A DNA stretch of 64,000 bases from Streptomyces sp. NBC_00683 (GCF_036226745.1 NZ_CP109013.1:4340001-4404000); one strand, 5' to 3'; counted from the stretch's first letter, positions 39,148 to 47,364 are shown. The notes: generated from the sequence alone by a model not told the origin. Made by a program: numbers and translations.

Positions 39148-39663
39148 CTACTTCCGCAGCTCGATGACGGTCTTGCCGATGCGGATCGGCGCGCCCAGCG
39201 GAACAGGTGTCGGGGTGGTGAGCCGGGTCCGGTCGAGATAGGTGCCGTTGGTGGACCCAAGATCCTCGACGATCCACTGGCCGTCACGGTCCGGGTAGAT
39301 CCTGGCATGCCTGCTGGACGCGTAGTCGTCGTCCAGCACGATCGTTGAGTCGTGCGCCCGGCCCAGGGTGATGGTCTGGCCCTGGAGGGCGACGGTGGTG
39401 CCGGTGAGCGTGCCTTCGGAGACGACCAGCTTGGTGGGTGCCCCGCGCCGCTGGCGACCGGGCTGCTGGCGCTGCTGAGGCGGCGCTGCCTGCTGTTGGC
39501 GAGCCTGTTGCGGGCGCGCGTCGGCTGCAGTGCGGCGTGAGCCGCGCTGCGTGACGCGCGTTCCGAACAGGTCGCTGCGAATGACCTGCACGGCCACGAT
39601 TACGAATAGCCACAGAACAGCTAGGAAACCTAGCCGCATGACCGTCAGGGTCAGCTCTGACAT
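39148..39663 (-). CDS. fhaB: FHA-domain protein FhaB (FipA-like)
   Basis: 171-aa protein with an N-terminal membrane helix (residues 8-26, VMRLGFLAVLWLFVIVAVQV), a Gln/Arg-rich linker, and a C-terminal FHA domain. The FHA core includes LGRAHDSTIVLDDDYASSRHA and LGSTNGTYL, which hold the phospho-Thr-binding Arg and Ser/His. It binds phosphorylated partners of PknB and links to division in mycobacteria. ATG start, 10 bp from fhaA. Confidence 0.94.
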   Translation of the reverse strand: MSELTLTVMRLGFLAVLWLFVIVAVQVIRSDLFGTRVTQRGSRRTAADARPQQARQQQAAPPQQRQQPGRQRRGAPTKLVVSEGTLTGTTVALQGQTITLGRAHDSTIVLDDDYASSRHARIYPDRDGQWIVEDLGSTNGTYLDRTRLTTPTPVPLGAPIRIGKTVIELRK

Positions 39664-39673
39664 TGCCCCCGCT

Positions 39674-40534
39674 TCACCCTTCGGCTTGCCGGTAAACGAT
39701 GGTGGTGCTGCCCACGACGATCCGCGAGCCGTCGCGGAGCGTAGCGCGGGTGGTGTGCTGCCCGTCTACCACGATGCCGTTGGTAGACCCGAGATCCTGG
39801 ATCGTCGAGGGCGTTCCGGTCCGGATCTCACAGTGCCGGCGCGATACGCCGGGGTCGTCGATCCGCACGTCGGCGTCGGTGCTTCGTCCCATCACCAACG
39901 TCGGGCGGGAGATCTGATGGCGGTTGCCGTTGATCTCGATCCAGCGCCGCACCTGCGCGTCGGGCGCGGGCCCGGACGCGGCCGGCGGGCGCCAGTCGCT
40001 GGAAGGGCCTCCCGGGCGCCCGGAACCCGGCGGCGGGGCCGCGGGCATGGGCGGGGGGGAGGTCGGGGGGTAGCCGTAGCCGCCCGGCGCCTGTGGGGCC
40101 GCGGGACGGTTCGGCTGGGCGTGGGGTGCGGGCCCGCCGTGCTGGCCCTGCTGTGACGAACTCGACGCCAGGGTCCGGCTGCGTACCCGGTAGAGCCCCG
40201 TGTCGAGGTCGTCCGCCTTCTCCAGATGGACCTTGATGGGTCCCATGAAGGTGTACCGCTGCTGCTTGGCGTAGTCCCTGACCAGGCCGGACAGCTCGTC
40301 GCCGAGCTGACCCGAGTACGGGCTGAGCCGCTCGTAGTCGGGGGTGCTGAGCTCGACGATGAAGTCGTTGGGCACGACCGTCCGCTCGCGGTTCCAGATC
40401 TGTGCGTTGTTGTCGCACTCGCGCTGGAGGGCTCCCGCGATCTCGACCGGCTGCACCTCGGACTTGAAGACCTTGGCGAAGGTGCCATTGACCAGACCTT
40501 CGAGACGCTGCTCGAAACGCTTCATGACTCCCAT
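39674..40534 (-). CDS. fhaA: FHA-domain protein FhaA (DUF3662-FHA)
   Basis: 286-aa cytoplasmic protein with an N-terminal DUF3662 domain (about 1-120, MKRFEQRLEGLVNGTFAKVF) and a Pro/Gly-rich linker. The C-terminal FHA domain contains LVMGRSTDADVRIDDPGVSRRH and LGSTNGIVVDG. In mycobacteria FhaA binds phospho-MviN and restrains peptidoglycan synthesis. A GGAGGTG ribosome site lies directly before the ATG. First gene of the fhaA-fhaB-pstP-rodA-pbpA-pknB set. Confidence 0.95.
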   Translation of the reverse strand: MGVMKRFEQRLEGLVNGTFAKVFKSEVQPVEIAGALQRECDNNAQIWNRERTVVPNDFIVELSTPDYERLSPYSGQLGDELSGLVRDYAKQQRYTFMGPIKVHLEKADDLDTGLYRVRSRTLASSSSQQGQHGGPAPHAQPNRPAAPQAPGGYGYPPTSPPPMPAAPPPGSGRPGGPSSDWRPPAASGPAPDAQVRRWIEINGNRHQISRPTLVMGRSTDADVRIDDPGVSRRHCEIRTGTPSTIQDLGSTNGIVVDGQHTTRATLRDGSRIVVGSTTIVYRQAEG

Positions 40535-40849
40535 GGGGCACCTCCTCCGGTGTCGTCGTCCCTGTACTGCTTACTGATCGTATCCACGCGTCGGGAAATC
40601 GGCTGGTTCCCCTTGTCTGCACAGTGGATGAGTGTCACCTCTCACACGGATCGTAGAGGTGGCCTCCTGACAGTGTCCCGCACTCCGGGTGCACTCAGGA
40701 GGAGTGGGGGCGTCGGCCCCGCGTTCCCGGTTCCCTCCGTGCGTTCGGTGAAACAACGGATGTGAATCCACCCTGTCCACCGTGCTAATCTTCCGGATGT
40801 CGCCAGGCGCTCGCACCACTCGGTGGGAGAGTCTGAAAACACCACTCAT
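40535..40849. other. fhaA / tRNA-Leu divergent intergenic region
   Basis: 315 bp without a gene. A TAATCT hexamer at 40786-40791 could be the tRNA-Leu -10 element (the same hexamer occurs before tRNA-Ile), but no good -35 is seen. Confidence 0.4.
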
Positions 40850-40932
40850 GCGCGAGTGGCGGAACGGCAGACGCGCTGGCTTCAGGTGCCAGTGTCCTTA
40901 GGGACGTGGGGGTTCAAATCCCCCCTCGCGCA
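40850..40932 (+). tRNA. tRNA-Leu(CAG)
   Basis: 83-nt class II tRNA with acceptor GCGCGAG/CTCGCGC, anticodon CAG in CTTCAGGT, a long variable arm (TGTCCTTAGGGACG), and T-arm GGGGGTTCAAATCCCCC. Confidence 0.98.
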
Positions 40933-40970
40933 CAACGGGCAGTTGCTTGCAGCTGCCGGGTTGGTTCGAC

Positions 40971-41008
40971 AGAACCCCCGCTCAGGAGAGATCCGGAGCG
41001 GGGGTTCT
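40971..41008 (+). terminator. Terminator of tRNA-Leu
   Basis: AGAACCCCCGCTC and GAGCGGGGGTTCT, 13-bp perfect stem, 12-nt loop, T-rich end. Confidence 0.9.
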
Positions 41009-41049
41009 TCGTTGTGCGGAGCCACTGGTTTGTTCGGAGACCGTGTGGT

Positions 41050-41144
41050 GCGGATCCATCGGGCGGTCGTGGATCCACCTGCCGGTGGCGGATCCTTCTG
41101 CCGGTGGTGGATCCATCGGGCGGTTGCGGATCCTTCTGCCCGGC
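41050..41144 (+). repeat. Five 19-bp imperfect tandem repeats
   Basis: Units at 41050, 41069, 41088, 41107 and 41126, each based on G(C/T)GGATCC followed by a variable 11-bp half. Units 1 and 4 share ATCGGGCGG; units 3 and 5 share TTCTGCC. They lie directly upstream of the sensor kinase start. The 19-bp period is not a multiple of three, so the array is probably not coding. It could be a binding array or replication slippage. Confidence 0.85.
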
Positions 41145-41148
41145 TAGC

Positions 41149-42810
41149 GTGATCCGCGTGAAATCCACCCTCGTCGGCTCGGTCCTGCTGTGGGCGGCAC
41201 TCAACGTTCCGGCCGTCGCCCTCGTCCCCGGATCCGGACTCGACGGGAGCCGGCGGTGGGAGACCCTCTTCGGCGCCGTCGCCATCGGCATCGCTGTCGC
41301 GGTGCGGCGTACGTGGCCGCTGGTGTCCCTGGCCCTGTGTGCGGGGCTGTGGTGGACTCTCGCGCTGCTGCTCGACGATGTCGACTCCGTCGCAGTCATG
41401 GCCTGTCTTCCGGCCGTCTGTGTCATGAGTTACGCCGTGGGACGGCTGCAGGTGGACCGGCGGGCGGCGCTGCGGGTGCTGGGTCCGGTGAGTGTCGCGG
41501 CGGTGGTTGGCGGTGTCCGGTCGGGGCTGACGGTGCCCATGTGGGCGGTGCTGGCGTCCGGGCTGATCTTCGCCGGGCTGCTCCCCTGGCTGCTGGGCCG
41601 GTACACGCGCCAGAGATACGAGCTTCAGGTGGCCGGCTGGGAGCATGCGAGGCAACTGGAGCTCCAGCAGCGCAGCAGAGTCCAGCAGGCGCGGCTGCGG
41701 GAGCGGGCACGTATCGCGGAGGACATGCACGATTCCCTGGGGCACGAGCTGAATCTGATCGCTCTGCGGGCCGGGGCTCTGCAGATCGCTCCGGACCTGG
41801 GGGACCACCATCGGGAGACGGCCGCGGGACTTCGCGCGGGTGCGGCCGAGGCGATGGAGCGGCTGCGGGACATCATCGGAGTCCTGCGCGAGGACGGTGC
41901 GCCGCCGCCGTTGGAGGCTTCGCATGCCGGTGTGGGGGTGCTGGTGGACCGGGCGCGTGCCTCCGGCGCGGGGGTGGAGCTCCAATGCACCGGAGAGGCC
42001 GGTGACCTGCCGGGCATGACGGACAAGGCTGTGTACCGGGTGGTGCAGGAGTCGTTGACCAATGTGATGAAGCACGCTCCCGGGGCGGCGGTGACCGTGC
42101 GACTGGATCACAATCAGCTCGACGTCACCGTTGCCGTACGGAACAGCCCGCCGGTCCGGGACCCGCTGGAGAACCGCGCGCAGGGCGGTCGCGGGCTGAT
42201 AGGGCTGCAGGAGCGGACCCGGCTGGCGGGCGGTGAATTCCGGGCGGGCGTGCTGCCTGACGGTGGGTTCGAGGTGTTCGCGCGGCTCCCGCGCGTACCG
42301 GGCCGGGCAGGTGCCGGGGCCGGTACGGACGGGGCGGCGGTCGGCGTCCCGGAGGCAATTCCGGCCGGGGCGCCGCTTGCTGGAGCTTCGCCGGTCGGTT
42401 CGGGGCAAGGACCAGCCTTCGGTGGACTCCTACGTGCCACGGCGGGCCTGCGGCGGCGATTCGTCGTCGCGGTCGGCCTTCCGCTCGGTCTGTTCGCCTG
42501 CCTCGCCGTCGTGATGCTGGGCTATTACGCGTACGGGGCCGCAACATCGGTGCTTCCGCCGTCCGCGTATGCGCAATTGGAGATCGGTGCACCCGCGGAC
42601 GCGGTCGGCCGGCTGCTTCCGTCCAGGGAAATGAGCGACGCCCCTTCCGAGCACCGGCCCGAGCCGCCCGGAGCCACCTGCAGTTATTACCGGGCCAGTG
42701 CCGATCTGTTCGTCACCGTCGACGTGTACCGCCTGTGCTTTGCCCACGACCGGCTGGTCGACAAGACCGAGCTGACGGCCGAATCACGCCTCCAGGCGGA
42801 TCGCGGCTGA
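41149..42810 (+). CDS. NarL-type sensor histidine kinase with C-terminal membrane helix and extra domain
   Basis: About 553 aa. Several N-terminal membrane helices (1-150) precede a HisKA_3 domain with phospho-acceptor His194 in EDMHDSLGHELN. An ATPase domain (QESLTNVMKHAP, GRGLIGLQER) follows. Unusually, a Gly/Ala linker then leads to another membrane helix (VAVGLPLGLFACLAVVMLGYY) and a roughly 90-aa outside domain (LEIGAPADAVGRLLP, ATCSYY). The start is unclear: GTG at 41149 or 41158, neither with a good ribosome site. The likely partner is the response regulator at 43.6-44.3 kb. Confidence 0.85.
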   Translation: MIRVKSTLVGSVLLWAALNVPAVALVPGSGLDGSRRWETLFGAVAIGIAVAVRRTWPLVSLALCAGLWWTLALLLDDVDSVAVMACLPAVCVMSYAVGRLQVDRRAALRVLGPVSVAAVVGGVRSGLTVPMWAVLASGLIFAGLLPWLLGRYTRQRYELQVAGWEHARQLELQQRSRVQQARLRERARIAEDMHDSLGHELNLIALRAGALQIAPDLGDHHRETAAGLRAGAAEAMERLRDIIGVLREDGAPPPLEASHAGVGVLVDRARASGAGVELQCTGEAGDLPGMTDKAVYRVVQESLTNVMKHAPGAAVTVRLDHNQLDVTVAVRNSPPVRDPLENRAQGGRGLIGLQERTRLAGGEFRAGVLPDGGFEVFARLPRVPGRAGAGAGTDGAAVGVPEAIPAGAPLAGASPVGSGQGPAFGGLLRATAGLRRRFVVAVGLPLGLFACLAVVMLGYYAYGAATSVLPPSAYAQLEIGAPADAVGRLLPSREMSDAPSEHRPEPPGATCSYYRASADLFVTVDVYRLCFAHDRLVDKTELTAESRLQADRG

Positions 42811-42957
42811 CGTCGTGGGATGCCGAAGGTCGTTCCACGGCATGACGAAAGTGGGGGTGATGGCTTGCTTTCGCGGGATGTGGCCGTACCCGGCCGGAAC
42901 CTACGTTCCAGATGACATGGAGACGCGGGAATCGGCGTACGGAGAGCGACACCGAGT

Positions 42958-43599
42958 ATGTACAAAAACGTGGTTAAGCCGGAAGACATGGTCCGCTCGG
43001 CCAAGGCGGGTCCGGAGTACGGGGTCGGCGTGTACCGCGACATCACGGAATGGGCCGCCGGCACGCCTGGGTGGGTGCAGAGGCTGGGTGAATTGGTCAC
43101 CGAGGGCGGAATTCTCGTGTTCGTCGTTCTCTTCCTGGTCCAGTGGTGGAGGGCTCGCACGCGCGACAACAGAGCGATGGCCCACGCTCTGCTCGCCCCG
43201 CTCGTTGTCGCCGTGGTCTACGTCGTCAGCGAGATCGTCAAAGTCTGGCTTCATGAGGAGCGCCCCTGCCGGGACATCCCCGGAGTCAGACCGATCGCCT
43301 CGTGCCCGGCGCCGGGCGACTGGTCCTTTCCCAGCAACCATGCCGTCATCGCTGCTGCGTCGGCCATGACTCTCTTGCTTACGTGGCGCCTGGTCGGTCT
43401 GCTGGTCCTGCCCCTGGCGGTGCTGGTCGCCCTGTCCCGCGTCTACGTGGGCGTTCACTATCTGCACGATGTGGCGGCCGGTCTGCTGCTTGGAGCGCTG
43501 GTTGCCCCACTGCTGGTCGGGGTTCTGGCGGCGCCCGGAAGCTGGGTAGTGGGCCGGTTGCGGGGGCAGAGGGGTCTGGTGCCCGTCCTGGGGCGCTGA
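42958..43599 (+). CDS. PAP2-family membrane phosphatase
   Basis: 213-aa polytopic protein with the full phosphatase signature: Lys95-X6-Arg102-Pro103, PSNH at 125-128 and Ser160-Arg-X5-His167 with Asp171. Five to six helices. Probable role: dephosphorylation of undecaprenyl pyrophosphate or another lipid phosphate. The ATG at 42958 is preceded by GGAGAG. It lies between the sensor kinase and the response regulator; any link is unknown. Confidence 0.88.
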   Translation: MYKNVVKPEDMVRSAKAGPEYGVGVYRDITEWAAGTPGWVQRLGELVTEGGILVFVVLFLVQWWRARTRDNRAMAHALLAPLVVAVVYVVSEIVKVWLHEERPCRDIPGVRPIASCPAPGDWSFPSNHAVIAAASAMTLLLTWRLVGLLVLPLAVLVALSRVYVGVHYLHDVAAGLLLGALVAPLLVGVLAAPGSWVVGRLRGQRGLVPVLGR

Positions 43600-43634
43600 G
43601 CGGCGTTCTGGCGGCGATGGAGGGCCGGTCAGAT

Positions 43635-44273
43635 TCAGGCGTCGCCGTCGATCAGCCCGGTCTCGTAGGCGACGATCGCGGCCTGGACCCGGTTGCGTAC
43701 GCCCAGCGCGGAGAAGACCGACCCCACGTAGCTCTTGACCGTGCCCTCCACGACGTGGAGCCGCTGCCCGATCTCCGCATTGGACAGCCCGCTGCCGAGC
43801 AGGACGAGCACCTGCCGTTCCCGCTCGGTCAGCGCGTCCACCCGCGCGCCCAGTGCGGTGCTGCGCGCGTTGGCCTGCGTGCCGGCGCCTCGGTTCAGTT
43901 CCGCGATGACGTGCTGTGCCACTTTCGCGGAGAGATGGGAGGCGCCGGCTGCCGCGGTGTGCACGCCCGCGAGCAACTCGCGTGGGTCCCCCGACTTGAG
44001 CATGAAGCCGCTGGCCCCACCGCTGAGAGCCCTGCTGACGTACTCGTCTTCGGAGAATGTGGTGAGGACGAGGACGGAAATTCCGGTGGAAGCGCGCTTG
44101 ATTTCCTCAGTTGCCGTGAGTCCGTCCATGACCGGCATGCGGATGTCCATGAGGACGACGTCGGGGCGGTGTTCAAGGGCCAGCGCGACGGCTTCACGGC
44201 CGTCGGCAGCCTCGGCCACGACTTCGATCTCGGGATCTCCGGAGAGGATGGCGCGGATTCCGGCGCGGATCAT
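43635..44273 (-). CDS. LuxR/NarL-family response regulator (N-terminus may begin further upstream)
   Basis: From the first usual start (ATG 44273) it encodes 212 aa, with the phospho-acceptor Asp43 in LMDIRMP, a receiver Lys in GFMLKSGDP, and a C-terminal LuxR HTH (LTERERQVLVLLGSGLSNAEIG). However, the sequence just upstream is in frame and encodes IPTIRIVLADDEA, the first strand and acidic pair every receiver needs. No in-frame ATG, GTG or TTG precedes it. An ATC at 44339 begins ITEREAET, where ATG would be expected. So the true protein probably starts near 44339 with a rare codon, or there is a base error. Confidence 0.82.
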   Translation of the reverse strand: MIRAGIRAILSGDPEIEVVAEAADGREAVALALEHRPDVVLMDIRMPVMDGLTATEEIKRASTGISVLVLTTFSEDEYVSRALSGGASGFMLKSGDPRELLAGVHTAAAGASHLSAKVAQHVIAELNRGAGTQANARSTALGARVDALTERERQVLVLLGSGLSNAEIGQRLHVVEGTVKSYVGSVFSALGVRNRVQAAIVAYETGLIDGDA

Positions 44274-44391
44274 CGCCTCGTCGTCGGCCAGAACGATTCG
44301 GATGGTGGGGATGGCTGTCTCCGCTTCCCGCTCGGTGATGAATAGGGGCCAGCGGATGACCGTAACGGGATGGCGGCTGGATGCGGCCGTT

Positions 44392-44405
44392 GTTTCACGT
44401 GAAAC
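44392..44405. promoter_or_regulatory. parS site 3
   Basis: Perfect GTTTCACGTGAAAC about 43 kb from the first two sites and on the other side of oriC. It lies between the response regulator and the azoreductase gene, in an otherwise gene-free 279 bp. Confidence 0.93.
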
Positions 44406-44552
44406 GTCGGATCCGCACCGTAGGGGAGTCGTACCGGACGTGTGCAGGCGCCCGTCCAGGAGCCGCGCGGAGAGGAAATCAGGGCCACGAAGCGCTGGTC
44501 TGCTCCGTGGCCCCGGCCGTGCTGCCCGGTTGCCCCGGATGTTTCCGGTCGC

Positions 44553-45164
44553 TCAGGCGGCGAGACGTGCCGCGAGGGCCTTGGCCTTCTCTGTGGCGTC
44601 GGTGAATGCCTGGGCGCGGGAGGCATCGGCGAGCGGAATGAGTTCCGCCATCTCGGGCTTCGAGTGTGCCAGCGTCAACTCCGGGACGATGAAATCGACT
44701 TCGACGCCGAACATGCCGGTCAGTACCTTCTCCAGGTAATTCTGGACGAACTCGAACTCCTCGCGAGGAGTGCCGGGGGCGTACGAACCGCCCCGACTGG
44801 CGACGACGGTGACAGGGGTGCCGGTGACCGGGCTGTCGGCGCCGACGTTGTGTCCGACGATGATCACCTGATCCAGCCACGCCTTCAGGGTGGACGGGAT
44901 CGAGAAGTTGTACATCGGAGCGCCGATCAGCACGGCGTCCGCGCCTGCCAGTTCGGCGGCCAACTGGCCGCGCAGCGCGTCGTCGGCACCGGCGGAAACG
45001 GCCGTGGCATCCAGGTGGGGCAAGGGGTCGGCGGCGAGATCGCGGTACACCACCTGGCCGTCGGGGTGTTGCTCCCGCCAGGTCTCGACGAATACGGCAG
45101 CGATCGCGCGAGACGCGGAGCCCTGGGGGAATACAGCGGAGTCGAGGTGCAGGAGCGTGGCCAT
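44553..45164 (-). CDS. azoR: FMN-dependent NADH-azoreductase (flavodoxin-like)
   Basis: 203-aa AzoR/AcpD-type quinone/azo reductase. The flavodoxin fold is shown by the FMN loop PMYNFSIPSTLKAWLDQVI and by ASRGGSYAPGTPREE. It reduces quinones and azo compounds with NAD(P)H, often against electrophile stress. The ATG at 45164 (MATLLHLDS) has GGAGAT upstream. A HxlR regulator gene starts 158 bp away on the other strand and probably controls it. Confidence 0.92.
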   Translation of the reverse strand: MATLLHLDSAVFPQGSASRAIAAVFVETWREQHPDGQVVYRDLAADPLPHLDATAVSAGADDALRGQLAAELAGADAVLIGAPMYNFSIPSTLKAWLDQVIIVGHNVGADSPVTGTPVTVVASRGGSYAPGTPREEFEFVQNYLEKVLTGMFGVEVDFIVPELTLAHSKPEMAELIPLADASRAQAFTDATEKAKALAARLAA

Positions 45165-45322
45165 GGGGATCTCCACAGGGAGTCGGGTGGGCGGAGCTCG
45201 GTTCCGGAGTCACGGACGCGCCGTGAGGGGCCCGAGGGGAGCCCGTGTTTCGTACGTACCTATTGATAACATAGTCGCTTACTTTTCATAAGTCCCTCAC
45301 GGTGACGCAGTACTCTGGAGCC

Positions 45323-45667
45323 ATGGCAGATCACGACGCACAGGCCTGTCGGCGGGTGGATGTGGGCATCAGCCGCGTCTTCGAGCTGTTCGGGAAGCGG
45401 TGGACGGGCCCGATCGTCTCGGTGCTGATGCAGCAGCCGGTGCACTTCGCGGATCTGCGGCGGGCGATTCCGGGCATCAGTGAGCGCATGCTCTCGGACC
45501 GGCTCTCCGAGCTGGGGGCTGCGGGTCTCGTCGTGCGCGAGGTCGACGAGGGGCCCCCGCTGCGCGTCTCGTACCGCTTGACGGAGGCCGGTGCCGCGAT
45601 GGGGCCGGCGCTCAAGGAGCTGGGGCAGTGGGCCGACACGTATCTGATCGATTCGGGCGGCTGCTGA
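45323..45667 (+). CDS. HxlR-family transcriptional regulator
   Basis: 114-aa winged-helix regulator with the HxlR signature: an N-terminal Cys (AQACRRV), FELFGKRWTGPIVSVL, FADLRRAIPGISERMLSDRL and a C-terminal YRLTEAGAAM. The single Cys near residue 7 is typical of redox or electrophile-sensing members. ATG at 45323 with GGAG upstream; GTG 45302 is an alternative. Divergent from the azoreductase, its likely target. Confidence 0.9.
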   Translation: MADHDAQACRRVDVGISRVFELFGKRWTGPIVSVLMQQPVHFADLRRAIPGISERMLSDRLSELGAAGLVVREVDEGPPLRVSYRLTEAGAAMGPALKELGQWADTYLIDSGGC

Positions 45668-45736
45668 CCTGTCCGCCGGGAGGCCGGTGGTGCGCGTGAT
45701 CACCTGGCGGGGTGGGCCGGTGGTGCGGGTGAACGT

Positions 45737-46189
45737 CTACTGCGGTGTGTCGCCGTCGCCGGTCGTGTTGTAGCGCAGCAGGTACTCCGCAAACTGCGCC
45801 AGATCATCCGCTGTCCACTCGGAGAGGCGCTCCCGGTAGGCCGCGCGGCGGCTTGCCTGGGTCGAGGCGAGTGCCTGAGTGCCCGTGGCGGTGGGGTGCA
45901 GCACCTGGATGCGGTGATCGTCCGGATCCGGATGGCGCTCGACCAGGCCGAGCTTCTCCAGGGCGGCAACCTGTCGGCTGACCGTCGACTTGTCCAGCAT
46001 GTAGTGCGCCGCCAGGTCGGTTGCGCGGCAGCCGTGCCGGTGGTCGATGTGGGCAAGCAGTGTGTACGAGACCAGGGGCAGCTCCGGGTGGAGGCGTGCT
46101 GCGGCTGAGCGTGCACGGCGTGCGAAGGCGGTCAGTTCGCGCTGGATGACATCCAGCGACTCCTCGCGTTCCCGGGGGGCGCCTGCCAC
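45737..46189 (-). CDS. MarR-family transcriptional regulator
   Basis: 150-aa winged-helix repressor. The DNA-binding segment is AAHYMLDKSTVSRQVAALEKLGLVER, followed by the wing DPDDHRIQVLHPTATG. GTG start at 46189 with AAAGGTG upstream. It is divergent from the membrane protein at 46269, and a palindrome sits in the 79-bp gap, so it likely represses that gene and itself. Confidence 0.9.
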   Translation of the reverse strand: MAGAPREREESLDVIQRELTAFARRARSAAARLHPELPLVSYTLLAHIDHRHGCRATDLAAHYMLDKSTVSRQVAALEKLGLVERHPDPDDHRIQVLHPTATGTQALASTQASRRAAYRERLSEWTADDLAQFAEYLLRYNTTGDGDTPQ

Positions 46190-46221
46190 GGAGTCACCTT
46201 TCTCGAAATCTAGATGTATGC

Positions 46222-46242
46222 TACAACGAATTAGAGGTTGTA
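46222..46242. promoter_or_regulatory. Probable MarR operator
   Basis: Inverted repeat TACAAC-N9-GTTGTA in the 79-bp divergent region, in an AT-rich patch unlike the surroundings. It lies 27 bp upstream of the membrane protein start. Confidence 0.65.
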
Positions 46243-46268
46243 AAAGCCAACGACTGGAGGTTGCTCGA

Positions 46269-47342
46269 ATGTCCGCAGGTCCGAGTGCGCCGTCCGGCTC
46301 CACTGCCGGTGCGCTGCGTCATGTACTCAGCCATCTCGTTACGCCGCTGCTGATGTGCGTCGGCATGGGGCTCGCTTACCTGGGTGCTTTTCACGCTCCG
46401 GAACCGCACGACCTGAGGGTGGACGTCGTCGGCTCGGGGGCGAGTGCCGACGTGCTCGCACAGACCTTGCAGGACAGGGGTGACGGTGCATTGAGTGTGC
46501 GTACGGTAGCCGACCGCGACACCGCGGTGAACCACCTGCGGACACAGCAGAGCTACGGTGCCTACCTGCCGGGGAGCAGCCCCGAACTGATTGTGGCCAC
46601 CGCCTCGTCGGACACCAGCGCGACGGTGGTGCAGAAGGTCTTCACCGACGTCGCCGCCGAGCAGGGGGCGCCCCTCAAGGTGACGAACGCCGAGCCGACC
46701 GCGGACGGCGATCCGACCGGGCAGGGGATCTTCTTCCTGCTGGTGGCCGTCAGCATCGGGTCGTACGCCTCGGTCGCGGTGATCGGTGGCGCGGGCGCGG
46801 TGCTGGCGCTGCGGATCAGGGCGGCGCTCGCCGTCGGCGCCTCGCTCGTGGTGAGCGTGATCGGTGCGGTGTTCGCAGGGCCGTTGTTCGGCCTCGTGGA
46901 CCACGGGCTCGGCGGGCTCTGGGCCATGGCGTGGCTCTACTCGGCGGGGATACTGCTGATCGGTGTCGGGCTGCACACCTTCCTCAAGCGGTGGACCACG
47001 CTCGGCGTGATGGTGCTCTTCGTCATGCTCAACTTCACCAGCTCGGGCGGCATCTTCCGGCCCGAGCTCCAGCCGGGATTCTTCGGCTCGCTCCATGCCT
47101 TCTGGAACGGTGCGGGCTTCGTCGAAGGTGTCCGCAGCCATGTGTACTTCGGCGGCCACTCACTGGGCGGCCATGTGCTGGTGCTCGCGCTGTGGTTCGT
47201 GGCGGGACTGGCCGTCGTGGGTGTGGCCGGTGCTGCCGAGGCGAAGGGGCGTCGGGCGGCTTCCGAGCTGTCCCGCGCCGAAGCCCTCGCCGCGTCGAGT
47301 GCGGGGGCCGAGGAGGAGATGGAGGAAGCGGTCGCGGTCTGA
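46269..47342 (+). CDS. Membrane protein, ABC-2/YhgE-like
   Basis: 357-aa protein with one N-terminal helix (about 20-40), an external domain of about 110 residues (VDVVGSGASADVLAQTLQDR), and five to six C-terminal helices. A polar tail with EEEMEEAVAV follows. The plan (one helix, large outside domain, helix bundle) fits YhgE/Pip or DUF3533 proteins, relatives of ABC-2 permeases; no ATPase is beside it. The ATG at 46269 has GGAGG upstream. Divergent MarR control suggests a role in stress or compound efflux (inference). Confidence 0.75.
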   Translation: MSAGPSAPSGSTAGALRHVLSHLVTPLLMCVGMGLAYLGAFHAPEPHDLRVDVVGSGASADVLAQTLQDRGDGALSVRTVADRDTAVNHLRTQQSYGAYLPGSSPELIVATASSDTSATVVQKVFTDVAAEQGAPLKVTNAEPTADGDPTGQGIFFLLVAVSIGSYASVAVIGGAGAVLALRIRAALAVGASLVVSVIGAVFAGPLFGLVDHGLGGLWAMAWLYSAGILLIGVGLHTFLKRWTTLGVMVLFVMLNFTSSGGIFRPELQPGFFGSLHAFWNGAGFVEGVRSHVYFGGHSLGGHVLVLALWFVAGLAVVGVAGAAEAKGRRAASELSRAEALAASSAGAEEEMEEAVAV

Positions 47343-47364
47343 GCCGTTGGAGACCGCCCTGGAG

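Noticed and set aside
40850..40932. tRNA-Leu as an attachment site
   Set aside because: No integrase and no repeat of the 3' end within the window, although the region to the right is more accessory in character.
41050..41144. CRISPR array
   Set aside because: Units are contiguous 19-bp repeats with no spacers and no cas genes.
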